From positions 124,001 through 188,000 of the forward strand of contig NZ_JAVLAT010000002.1 in the NCBI RefSeq assembly GCF_032190615.1: DNA of 64,000 nucleotides, written 5' to 3'. The translations under genes were made by a program, and so were the position numbers. Under the pieces are notes generated by a model. It was not told where the DNA came from. It did not search any database and was given only the letters and a program-made list of their open reading frames with translations. The first letter of the stretch is position 1. Each line of letters starts with the position of its first letter. Below, one piece after another: positions 56,669-64,000 of this stretch. Source of the DNA: Brucella pseudogrignonensis (GTDB lineage Bacteria; Pseudomonadota; Alphaproteobacteria; Rhizobiales; Rhizobiaceae).

Positions 56669-57364
56669 TTAGCCAGCCAAACCGTTGCGAATACGCGAAA
56701 CAACCTCCGCCACTTTTGCATTGGCTTCACTGCGACGTGCTGAAACGAGACAAGCCTGCGAACGCAGGATAATGCCATCTTCCAACACTTTAAGCTTGTT
56801 TGCAGTCAGCGTTGAGCCGGTCGAGGTAATATCGACAATCATATCTGCCGAACCCGCCGCAGGCGCGCCTTCGGTTGCACCCAGACTTTCAACGATGCGA
56901 TAGACCTGAATACCGTGCTTCTGTGAGAAGAACTGCTGTGTCAGACGCCAGTATTTCGTGGCAATGCGCAGACGGCGACCATGACGCTGGCGGAAATCGG
57001 CAGCCACATCATCAAGGTCGGCCATGGTCGTCACATCGCGCCAGACTTCAGGCACAGCAACCACAACATCCGCATGGCCAAAACCAAGCTCTGCCTCAAT
57101 CGACACGCGCTCATCGGCATGGGCGAGCGTTTCACGAACAAGGTCTTCACCCGTCACGCCCAGATCAACGCTGCCATAGCCAAGTTCACGTGCAATTTCC
57201 GACGCCGACAAAAACAGAATGTCGAGATCGTTGTCACCATCAACTCGCGCCCGGTAATTGCGCGAGTCATCTGGCAGAACAACCCTGTATCCGGCCTTTT
57301 CCAGCACGGCGAGCGTCTGCTCTTTCAGCCGTCCCTTGGACGGAAGTGCGAGCGTTACAGTCAT
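56669..57364 (-). CDS. hisG: ATP phosphoribosyltransferase, short form HisG(S)
   Basis: This 231-residue enzyme catalyses the first step of histidine synthesis. It is the short form that lacks the C-terminal regulatory domain and needs HisZ, encoded directly upstream. Motifs include [13 protein letters not shown] at the N-terminus and [21 protein letters not shown] near 170-190, the PRPP-binding region. The ATG overlaps the hisZ stop by 4 bp. Confidence 0.96.
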   Translation of the reverse strand: MTVTLALPSKGRLKEQTLAVLEKAGYRVVLPDDSRNYRARVDGDNDLDILFLSASEIARELGYGSVDLGVTGEDLVRETLAHADERVSIEAELGFGHADVVVAVPEVWRDVTTMADLDDVAADFRQRHGRRLRIATKYWRLTQQFFSQKHGIQVYRIVESLGATEGAPAAGSADMIVDITSTGSTLTANKLKVLEDGIILRSQACLVSARRSEANAKVAEVVSRIRNGLAG

Positions 57365-58503
57365 GATTGTTCTCCGCTCAATGCCTCGAGCCGGTCGAGC
57401 CAGATTGAAAAACCAACGCCCGGAATGTTTTCGGATGCACCCAGCATGGTCAACAGCCGATCGTAACGACCGCCACCGGCCAGCACCTTATCTTTGTCGC
57501 CGCCCGCCTGACGGATTTCATAAACAAGGCCCGTATAGTAATCGAGCGGACGTCCGAAAGACGCATCGTAGACAATATCTTCGGCAGGAATACCGGCTGC
57601 AATGATAGCATCTGCGCGCGCTTCAAACTTTTGCAGAACGGCGCTCAGATCAAGCGCATTATCAGCAGCAAAAGCCCGCAGCGTGATGCCCGCTGTTTCA
57701 AGCGAAACGCGGGTCGAGAGGAAACGCTTCAGCACATCCAGCGCAGATGAAGGGAAACGGGCCGCGGCCAGATCTTCCTTCTCGATCAGACGTCGGGCGA
57801 TTTCCGCCGGCGTGCGTCCGGCGCCCGGCGACATGCCAGCTTCGAGCATTTCTGCTTCCAGCATACGTGCCAGCCCTGCCTCGTCCCCTTGCGCCACGAG
57901 CCCGGCCAGATGTTCCGGCAACGGGTCAGTGCGCTGTTCGCCAGTCAGCTCGGCTAAAGCTGCTTCCATTGTACGGGAATCGCCAAAGGCACGCAGCAGC
58001 TTTTTGCGCCATCCTTGCGGAAGTCCCAAGGCTTTCAGCATACCCGCAAAAACGGACTGATCACCCAGCACAATTTCAAGCTTGGCATTGGGCGCTGCGG
58101 CATGAACACAGGCCAGCGCATCAGCAATCGAACGCGCGTCCGATGCCGCTTCATCGGTTGCACCGAGATCCTCGATCCCTGCCTGAAGAAACTCAGCCGC
58201 GCCATCGCGACGCTGACGAAACACCTCACCCAGATAGGCATAACGCTTCGGGGTTGCTGCATTGAGCGCAATGTGATTGCGGCAGACCGGAATGGTAAAC
58301 TCCGGGCGCAGGCAAAGGCTGTCGCCATTTTCATTTTCGGTGAGAAAGATACGGCGACGCAAATCTTCGCCCGCCATGTCCAGGAACGGATCGGCAGGCT
58401 GGATCAGCGGGATATCTACAAGCTCAGCTTCGCTGGCATCAAGCTGTCCGCGAAGCGTCGTGAAGACCAAAGATGTACGTTGACCGACCATATTATCCGT
58501 CAC
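57361..58503 (-). CDS. hisZ: ATP phosphoribosyltransferase regulatory subunit HisZ
   Basis: This 380-residue paralogue of histidyl-tRNA synthetase lacks aminoacylation ability and activates short HisG. It retains the HisRS-like fold: [15 protein letters not shown] and [22 protein letters not shown] as degenerate motif 2, and [14 protein letters not shown] near residue 340. It starts at GTG 58503, overlapping the hisS stop codon (GTGA). Confidence 0.95.
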   Translation of the reverse strand: MTDNMVGQRTSLVFTTLRGQLDASEAELVDIPLIQPADPFLDMAGEDLRRRIFLTENENGDSLCLRPEFTIPVCRNHIALNAATPKRYAYLGEVFRQRRDGAAEFLQAGIEDLGATDEAASDARSIADALACVHAAAPNAKLEIVLGDQSVFAGMLKALGLPQGWRKKLLRAFGDSRTMEAALAELTGEQRTDPLPEHLAGLVAQGDEAGLARMLEAEMLEAGMSPGAGRTPAEIARRLIEKEDLAAARFPSSALDVLKRFLSTRVSLETAGITLRAFAADNALDLSAVLQKFEARADAIIAAGIPAEDIVYDASFGRPLDYYTGLVYEIRQAGGDKDKVLAGGGRYDRLLTMLGASENIPGVGFSIWLDRLEALSGEQS

Positions 58504-60038
58504 TTCGACTGTTGTGCGCGATCGCGAGCTTGCGCATCGAGGATTTCGCGCACTGCCGCAACGATCCCCTCTTCCTTGACCGTGACCTGCGCCGGGCGGC
58601 TTTCGCGCCAGGTTGCATTGTCTTCGATCTCGGCAGAAATGCGCTTGCCTTCAATCAGATCCTTGATCTGAACTTCGCCAGCCTCACGCTCTTGCGAACC
58701 TTGAATAATCACGCACGGCGCATCACGACGGTCTGCATATTTCATCTGCGCCTTCATGCCGGAACCGCCGACATACATTTCGGCGCGGATACCAGCCTGA
58801 CGCAGATCAGAAACCATCTTTTGATAGCGCCCAAGGCTTGCAGCGTCCTTGTCCATTACCAGCACGACGACGGGACCAACAACATCGGACACATCAAGCT
58901 TGCCGAGATTTTTCAGCGCCGTCATCAAGCGCGAAACGCCGATGGAGAAGCCAGTTGCCGGAACGGGTTCGCCACGGAAACGCGAAACCAGACCGTCATA
59001 ACGACCGCCGCCGCCAACTGAGCCGAACACAACCTTCTGGCCATCTTCGTTGGTGACATCAAACAGAAGCTCGGCTTCAAATACAGGGCCGGTATAATAT
59101 TCGAGACCACGCACGACCGAAGGATCGATCTTCACGCGACCTTCATAGCCACCAGCGTCAAACAGAGCTTCCATATCGGCAAGCTCTTTCACGCCTTCTT
59201 CGCCCTTAGCGTTACCAGCAACAACAGCCTGCAAATTGGCGATAGTTTCAGCACCGGTTGCGCCACCCGCAGCGGTGAAGGCCAGAACCTTTTCGACTGC
59301 CGCATCAGACAGTTCAGCGCCCTTGGTGAAATCGCCGCTTTCGTCAAGACGGCCCTTGCCCAGCAAAAGACGAACGCCTTCAGCGCCAAACTTGTCGAGC
59401 TTGTCGATGGCACGCAAAACGTTGAGGCGCTTGCCAGCTTTCGCATCACCTTCAAGGCCAATGGCTTCGAGCACACCATCGAGAACCTTGCGGTTGTTGA
59501 CGCGGATCACGTAATCGCCGCGCTGAATGCCAAGGCGTTCAACCGTGTCGGCCATCATCATGCACATTTCGGCATCAGCCGAGACATTTGGCGCGCCAAC
59601 CGTATCGGCATCGAACTGCATGAACTGGCGGAAACGACCTGGACCCGGCTTTTCGTTGCGGAACACCCAGCCATTGCGATAGCTGCGATAGGGCTTCGGC
59701 AAGCTTTCGTAGTTTTCCGCCACGAACCGCGCTAGCGGCGCCGTCAGATCGTAGCGCAGTGACAGCCACTGCTCGTCATCATCCTGAAACGAGAATACAC
59801 CTTCATTCGGACGATCCTGATCGGGCAGGAATTTTCCGAGTGCATCGGTATATTCGATAAGCGGCGTTTCCACAGGCTCGAAGCCATAAAGATCGTAAAC
59901 TTCACGGATGGTCGCCATCATCTTTTCGGTGGCGCGCAGATCATCCGGCACCCGATCGACAAACCCACGTGGCAACCGTGCCTTCATCTTGTCCGCTTTG
60001 TCGGCCATTTTTCCCGCCTGATCACTGATTTTGTTCAT
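58500..60038 (-). CDS. hisS: Histidyl-tRNA synthetase
   Basis: This 512-residue class II synthetase charges tRNA-His and heads a translationally coupled hisS-hisZ-hisG operon. Motif 2 reads [20 protein letters not shown], and a [10 protein letters not shown] motif lies near 345-354. The motif 2 loop differs from the canonical bacterial RxERPQxGRxRQFHQ. This fits the alphaproteobacterial HisRS lineage, known for recognising tRNA-His without the extra G-1. Length above 500 is also typical of that lineage. Confidence 0.95.
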   Translation of the reverse strand: MNKISDQAGKMADKADKMKARLPRGFVDRVPDDLRATEKMMATIREVYDLYGFEPVETPLIEYTDALGKFLPDQDRPNEGVFSFQDDDEQWLSLRYDLTAPLARFVAENYESLPKPYRSYRNGWVFRNEKPGPGRFRQFMQFDADTVGAPNVSADAEMCMMMADTVERLGIQRGDYVIRVNNRKVLDGVLEAIGLEGDAKAGKRLNVLRAIDKLDKFGAEGVRLLLGKGRLDESGDFTKGAELSDAAVEKVLAFTAAGGATGAETIANLQAVVAGNAKGEEGVKELADMEALFDAGGYEGRVKIDPSVVRGLEYYTGPVFEAELLFDVTNEDGQKVVFGSVGGGGRYDGLVSRFRGEPVPATGFSIGVSRLMTALKNLGKLDVSDVVGPVVVLVMDKDAASLGRYQKMVSDLRQAGIRAEMYVGGSGMKAQMKYADRRDAPCVIIQGSQEREAGEVQIKDLIEGKRISAEIEDNATWRESRPAQVTVKEEGIVAAVREILDAQARDRAQQSK

Positions 60039-60131
60039 ATTACGCCAGAAAAAACCGGCAAATTCATTGCCGGTTTCCTAACGCATCAAACGGGGTGCGG
60101 CAAGTGCAGGAAGAGCTTTAAAAAGACGCGC

Positions 60132-60749
60132 TTAACGCGTGGCGATGGCAACGGCCACGCCAGCCATCATTCCGGCGCAGGTGCGGTTGGCGATCTTGAC
60201 CATGCGCGGGGTGCGCAAAAAGCGACGTGCCTGCACGGCCAGCAACACCCATGCATTGTAAACAACGGCCAGAACCATGAACATAACCAGCAACAATTCG
60301 CCCCAGCCGAGGATCGAAACGCCGGTTAGATCAATTACAGTCGGCAGGATGGCAACATAGAAAACCATGATTTTCGGATTGCCAAGCGTGATCGCCAGAG
60401 CGCTCAGGAAAAGGCCGCCTGCCTCATTGCGACGCGGGATGATTGCGTCATTGGTAAGATCGTTAACAGGCGCAAACCACATTTTCCAGGCGAGATAAGC
60501 CAGATAGACGAGGCCAGCATATTTAAGCACGAGAAAGACTGTGTGGAAATTCTGCGCCAGCGTTGAAAGCCCCCAGACAGCGAGTGACAACCAGACGGCA
60601 TCACCGATCCAGAGTCCGACCATGAAGGGAAACACGCCCTTATGGCCACGGCTGATAACGCGCGCGACCAGCGCTCCAATGTTTGGACCCGGCGTACCGG
60701 CTGCAACCATCAAAATTCCAGCAAAGACTGCTAGCGACGCCAGATCCAT
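60132..60749 (-). CDS. LysE family translocator
   Basis: This protein of 205 residues is an exporter of the LysE/RhtB family with about six helices and the TPGPNIGALVARVISRGHKG motif near residues 19-38. Such proteins export amino acids or homoserine lactones; the substrate is unknown. The ATG at 60749 has AGGAG seven bases upstream. Confidence 0.92.
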   Translation of the reverse strand: MDLASLAVFAGILMVAAGTPGPNIGALVARVISRGHKGVFPFMVGLWIGDAVWLSLAVWGLSTLAQNFHTVFLVLKYAGLVYLAYLAWKMWFAPVNDLTNDAIIPRRNEAGGLFLSALAITLGNPKIMVFYVAILPTVIDLTGVSILGWGELLLVMFMVLAVVYNAWVLLAVQARRFLRTPRMVKIANRTCAGMMAGVAVAIATR

Positions 60750-60804
60750 TTTTTTCTCCTGTCGCCGCTTTCTGCCAGAAAAATAATGCAAACGCAATCA
60801 ACGC

Positions 60805-61449
60805 CTAAGGACGCTCAAACGACGTTCTTAAGTCTTCAATATAAGGGCGGCAATGGCAGCCTTCGATGTGGTCATTCACCAGCCCCATGGCTTGCATAAA
60901 GGCATAGACTGTTGTCGGCCCGACAAAAGACCAACCACGTTTTTTGAGGTCTTTGGAAATACGCGTTGAGGTCGCCGTTGTTGGATTGGCAATAAGCGTC
61001 GGATAATCGACCACGGCAGGGCGATCCTCCGCACCCGGTTCAAACGACCAAAAGTAAGCAGCCAGAGAGCCTTTTTCCTTCACCAGTTCAATGGCGCGAT
61101 TTGCATTGTTGATGGTGGAAACAATTTTACCACGATGACGCACTATGCCCTTATCAGCGAGCAGACGTTCAATATCCTTATCGTCATAAAGTGCGACACG
61201 ATTGAAATCGAAGCCATCAAAGGCTGCGCGAAAGTTCTCGCGCTTGCGCAGAATCGTCAGCCACGACAGGCCGGACTGGAAACCTTCTAGGCAGATTTTC
61301 TCAAACAGGCGATGATCGTTCGTAACAGGCACGCCCCATTCATTATCGTGGTAAGCGATATAATCAGGCAATTTGCCCGGCCAGAAACAACGCATTTTGC
61401 CGTCTGCATTGACGATCAAGCCAGTCTTTTCCTGCACTGTATCGCTCAT
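60805..61449 (-). CDS. tag: DNA-3-methyladenine glycosylase I (Tag)
   Basis: This protein of about 214 residues removes 3-methyladenine from DNA in base excision repair. Family features are MRCFWPGKLPDYIAYHDNEWG near residue 19, which includes the zinc cysteine and histidine, and the C-terminal NDHIEGCHC with the remaining zinc ligands. The start at 61449 has AGGGGG just upstream. The gene is 55 bp upstream of the lysE-like gene on the same strand. Confidence 0.94.
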   Translation of the reverse strand: MSDTVQEKTGLIVNADGKMRCFWPGKLPDYIAYHDNEWGVPVTNDHRLFEKICLEGFQSGLSWLTILRKRENFRAAFDGFDFNRVALYDDKDIERLLADKGIVRHRGKIVSTINNANRAIELVKEKGSLAAYFWSFEPGAEDRPAVVDYPTLIANPTTATSTRISKDLKKRGWSFVGPTTVYAFMQAMGLVNDHIEGCHCRPYIEDLRTSFERP

Positions 61450-61686
61450 GTCTGCCCCCTGAACTTTCATCTTCTCTTAATCATGTCGCGCAACCTTGCG
61501 CTAACCACAACCATAATTTGAAGCCGACTGCCGAACCAGACGGCCCAAAATTTACCTTTATGATTCCATTGCTCGGCACAATAGCCTCATGAATTTCGGG
61601 TTCGTACTCCTGACAGGACATGTCAGGGATATGAAGGGCAACAGCGTCAGCGCGAATGCAGGACGCAGAATAGACGGATTTGGCTT

Positions 61687-62457
61687 ATGAAACCACGTCA
61701 TCTGCTTTTAATCGGATCAATTGCGGCAATCACCGTTTCTATCGTCACGACCAGCATGGCTTTTGCCAATGATCGTTATGCAACCCAGCCGCCGGTTCGG
61801 GTCGACAATGAAACATCACAGCGCTGGCTCGCACAGCTTGGCGGCCCTGCTGTGCGTGTGTTGCCTAAGACCGAGCCTGCACTGCCACAAAAACGCACCG
61901 TCGTTAAAAAGAAGCAAGCGCCTGAAGCGCGCATTCAGAATGTAAGCCAGCAGCGTCCTGCCGCTAACCCTGCAAAGGCTGTGGGCAAGAAGCAACATCT
62001 TGATCCAATGTTCCTGCCACAAGTGGTCTCTTATTCCGGCGGTGAAAAGCCCGGAACCCTTGTCATCGATACCGGCAAGCGCTTCCTTTATCTCGTCGAA
62101 GGCAATGGCCAGGCGCGTCGCTATGGCATTGGTGTCGGGAAACAGGGCTTTGGCTGGAAAGGCACGCAGACGGTGAGCCGCAAAGCCGAGTGGCCGACAT
62201 GGACGCCGCCCAAAACGATGATCGAACGCGAACGCAAAAAGGGCCGCATCCTGCCAGCCCAGATGAAGGGCGGGGTGAACAATCCGCTTGGCGCACGCGC
62301 CTTGTATCTCGGCTCAACGCTTTATCGTATCCATGGCACCAATCAGCCATGGACGATTGGCAAAGCCATGTCTTCGGGTTGTTTCCGCATGCGTAACGAA
62401 GATGTAAGCGATCTTTACGGTCGCGTTCCCGTCGGCACACGCGTGGTCGTTCGATAA
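61687..62457 (+). CDS. L,D-transpeptidase (YkuD domain), exported
   Basis: This 256-residue periplasmic enzyme has a signal peptide (MKPRHLLLIGSIAAITVSIV, cleaved near AFA), a basic linker and a YkuD catalytic domain from about residue 115. The signature HGTNQPW...SSGCFRMRNEDV near residues 217-238 contains the catalytic cysteine and histidine. It cross-links peptidoglycan or attaches lipoproteins or outer-membrane barrel proteins, the latter having been described in Rhizobiales. A terminator follows. Confidence 0.93.
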   Translation: MKPRHLLLIGSIAAITVSIVTTSMAFANDRYATQPPVRVDNETSQRWLAQLGGPAVRVLPKTEPALPQKRTVVKKKQAPEARIQNVSQQRPAANPAKAVGKKQHLDPMFLPQVVSYSGGEKPGTLVIDTGKRFLYLVEGNGQARRYGIGVGKQGFGWKGTQTVSRKAEWPTWTPPKTMIERERKKGRILPAQMKGGVNNPLGARALYLGSTLYRIHGTNQPWTIGKAMSSGCFRMRNEDVSDLYGRVPVGTRVVVR

Positions 62458-62484
62458 TTAAAACCCTTGATGGATCGCAAATTC

Positions 62485-62519
62485 AGGCCGTTGTCGCATT
62501 AAGTGACAACGGCCTTTTT
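62485..62519 (+). terminator. Rho-independent terminator after the L,D-transpeptidase gene
   Basis: AGGCCGTTGTC and GACAACGGCCT form an 11-bp stem with a 9-nt loop, followed by TTTTT. Confidence 0.9.
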
Positions 62520-62669
62520 GTCATCGAATTGAAATTTTTGGCGTTTTTATAGGAAAAGCGTCCGCCCTAACGCACAAAGGCAGACGAAAGGTCTTTCACT
62601 TTTCATGCGAACACCCATATGCTGTGCAAGCAAAATGAAGAGTATATATGCAAGAGGGAAGGACTGAAC

Positions 62670-63500
62670 ATGACCGTACCGGTGGTAAAACTGAACGACG
62701 GCAATCATATCCCACAGCTCGGTTACGGTGTCTGGCAGGTTGGCAATGACGAGGCTGTCACGGCTGTCAGCGAAGCGCTGAAAGTAGGCTACCGACACAT
62801 TGATACTGCTGCCATTTATGGCAATGAAGAAGGCACCGGCAAGGCAATTAAAGAGTCCGGCATAGCCCGCAACGATATTTATCTGACGACAAAGCTCTGG
62901 AATAAAGAACAGGGTTACGACTCGACGCTCAAGGCTTTTGACGCAAGTCTCAAGAAGCTCGACACGGACTATGTTGATCTTTATCTGATCCATTGGCCGC
63001 TGCCATCCAAAGACCTGTTCATGGACACATGGCGCGCTTTCATCAAGATTAAAGAAGAAGGCCGCGCGAAGTCGATCGGCGTATCCAATTTCCAGACCGC
63101 TGATCTCGAGCGCGTTCTGAAAGAAAGCGATGTTGTTCCGGTTATCAACCAGATCGAACTTCATCCGCAGTTCCAGCAGGACGAATTGCGTTTGTTCCAC
63201 AGCAAGCATGACATTGCAACTGAAGCCTGGAGCCCACTCGGTCAGGGCACTATTCTGGAAAACCTAACACTGAAATCCATTGCTGAAAAGCATGGAAAAT
63301 CAGTCGCTCAGGTCATCCTGCGTTGGCATATCGAAACCGGAAATATCGTCATTCCAAAGTCGGTCACGCCTGCACGCATCAAGGAAAACTTTGAAGTGTT
63401 CGACTTCAGCCTCAATGGCACCGACCATGACGCGATCACCAAGCTGGACAAGACAGACGGTCGTATCGGACCGAACCCAGCGACATTCTCGGTGGTATAA
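62670..63500 (+). CDS. Aldo/keto reductase, 2,5-diketo-D-gluconate reductase-like (DkgA type)
   Basis: This 276-residue AKR has the complete catalytic tetrad: D and Y in RHIDTAAIYGNEEG near residues 46-59, K in TTKLWN near 75 and H in LYLIHWPLP near 106. The NADPH site follows in IPKSVTPARIKENF near 231. DkgA-type members reduce methylglyoxal, beta-keto esters or diketogluconate. The ATG at 62670 follows AGGGAAGGA and was preferred over an upstream frame start. Confidence 0.92.
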   Translation: MTVPVVKLNDGNHIPQLGYGVWQVGNDEAVTAVSEALKVGYRHIDTAAIYGNEEGTGKAIKESGIARNDIYLTTKLWNKEQGYDSTLKAFDASLKKLDTDYVDLYLIHWPLPSKDLFMDTWRAFIKIKEEGRAKSIGVSNFQTADLERVLKESDVVPVINQIELHPQFQQDELRLFHSKHDIATEAWSPLGQGTILENLTLKSIAEKHGKSVAQVILRWHIETGNIVIPKSVTPARIKENFEVFDFSLNGTDHDAITKLDKTDGRIGPNPATFSVV

Positions 63501-63507
63501 CTGAAAT

Positions 63508-63537
63508 GAAAAGCCCGGCAAATTGCCGGGCTTTTTT
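63508..63537. terminator. Bidirectional terminator between the aldo/keto reductase and DUF2000 genes
   Basis: AAAAGCCCGGCAA and TTGCCGGGCTTTTTT form a near-perfect stem with a minimal loop. It serves both convergent genes. Confidence 0.9.
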
Positions 63538-63953
63538 CATCGCAGAAGTTTTAAACTCCCCGTTAGCGAACGCACCCATTTCGTTGGGCCAGCGATTCCC
63601 ACCCCGTCAACTGCTTCATTCGCCAACTCCTTTTCGGGGAAAAGGGCTTCATACTCGGTATAAACATGCAGCGAGCGCGCAAAGGCGGGGAAGACCACAA
63701 CAGCCTGCCGCTCTTCAAAGCCTGCTGCTTTTAAAGCGATGGCCCGAATCGTTTCAGCATCAGCCTGAAGAATTGGCACAGGACGATCCGAGCTTATGTC
63801 GATAGCAACGCCCATTTTATCGACCAATTGTCGGGCAGCAATGAAGGGCAGCTTCGCACCCAGACCAATCGAAATCGCGCCGACTGTATTGGCGATCAGC
63901 CCCAACGGTAGTTCTGGATTAACAATAATGGCGAGGCGAAGATCTTCTTGCAT
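63537..63953 (-). CDS. DUF2000 domain protein
   Basis: This 138-residue protein matches the DUF2000 family by its opening RLAIIVNPELPLGLIANTVGAISIGLGAKLP and by DRPVPILQADAETI near residue 56. No function is known for the family, although its fold resembles peptidyl-tRNA hydrolase-like proteins. It has no obvious partner in this window and converges on the aldo/keto reductase gene. Confidence 0.8.
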   Translation of the reverse strand: MQEDLRLAIIVNPELPLGLIANTVGAISIGLGAKLPFIAARQLVDKMGVAIDISSDRPVPILQADAETIRAIALKAAGFEERQAVVVFPAFARSLHVYTEYEALFPEKELANEAVDGVGIAGPTKWVRSLTGSLKLLR

Positions 63954-64000
63954 GACGGCTCCTGAAACAAAAATTTCTTACAGAGAAATACACCGCTTCA

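Overview
This 64 kb window comes from an alphaproteobacterial chromosome, most likely Brucellaceae (Brucella/Ochrobactrum). The pointers are a hisS-hisZ-hisG cluster with the short HisG, a FucP/GluP-type sugar importer, an IalB protein beside a YadA-type adhesin, two perfect CtrA-type boxes, a RibF/HAD/groESL neighbourhood, and a family of roughly 107-bp intergenic repeats. This placement is inferred from reading the sequence, not from a database search. I saw no rRNA, tRNA, CRISPR array or prophage.

Layout. 1-2475: an AbgB-like M20 amidohydrolase followed by two polar amino-acid ABC permeases, the second cut by the window edge. 2828-7424: the class Ib ribonucleotide reductase operon nrdHIEF on the minus strand, headed by a promoter overlapped by an NrdR box and a complete cobalamin riboswitch. 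7430-10700: an iron-type alcohol dehydrogenase and an NCS2-like permease, preceded by a 20-bp perfect palindrome and a strongly folded leader. 10727-12758: a YadA-type trimeric autotransporter with an IalB protein behind it. 12914-17859: a CDF transporter, pseudoazurin under an FNR/NnrR-type box, a BacA-like ABC transporter behind two CtrA boxes, and an aldo/keto reductase. 18388-23671: an atypical arginase-family protein and a signalling module (small membrane protein, hybrid histidine kinase with receiver and HPt domains, REC-GGDEF diguanylate cyclase). 23678-26135: an MFS exporter bracketed by inverted copies of the 107-bp repeat, next to a wrecked IS3-family transposase.

26242-31828 is a minus-strand envelope cluster (pmbA, cysQ-like, DUF4170, DUF374 acyltransferase, waaA, lpxK). 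31943-40178 holds a Kef-type antiporter, a patatin-like protein, a paired M16 peptidase operon, rsmD and rluB. 40369-48624 holds tadA, an FNR-box cytochrome b561, a lipoprotein, ileS, a MipA/OmpV protein, ribF and a HAD phosphatase. 49035-51160 is groESL under a perfect CIRCE operator. 51598-56613 holds a divergent HxlR regulator and flavin reductase, a small acidic protein, fumC, a DoxX protein and gluP. 56669-60038 is hisS-hisZ-hisG, followed by a LysE exporter, tag, an L,D-transpeptidase, an aldo/keto reductase and a DUF2000 protein.

The most interesting non-coding signals are the B12 riboswitch plus NrdR control of nrdHIEF; the unexplained palindrome and multi-stem leader ahead of the alcohol dehydrogenase; a 14-codon ORF ending four bases before a TTG start of the permease; CtrA boxes ahead of a BacA-like transporter; matching FNR-type boxes ahead of pseudoazurin and cytochrome b561; and repeat edges that supply the stop codons of two genes.
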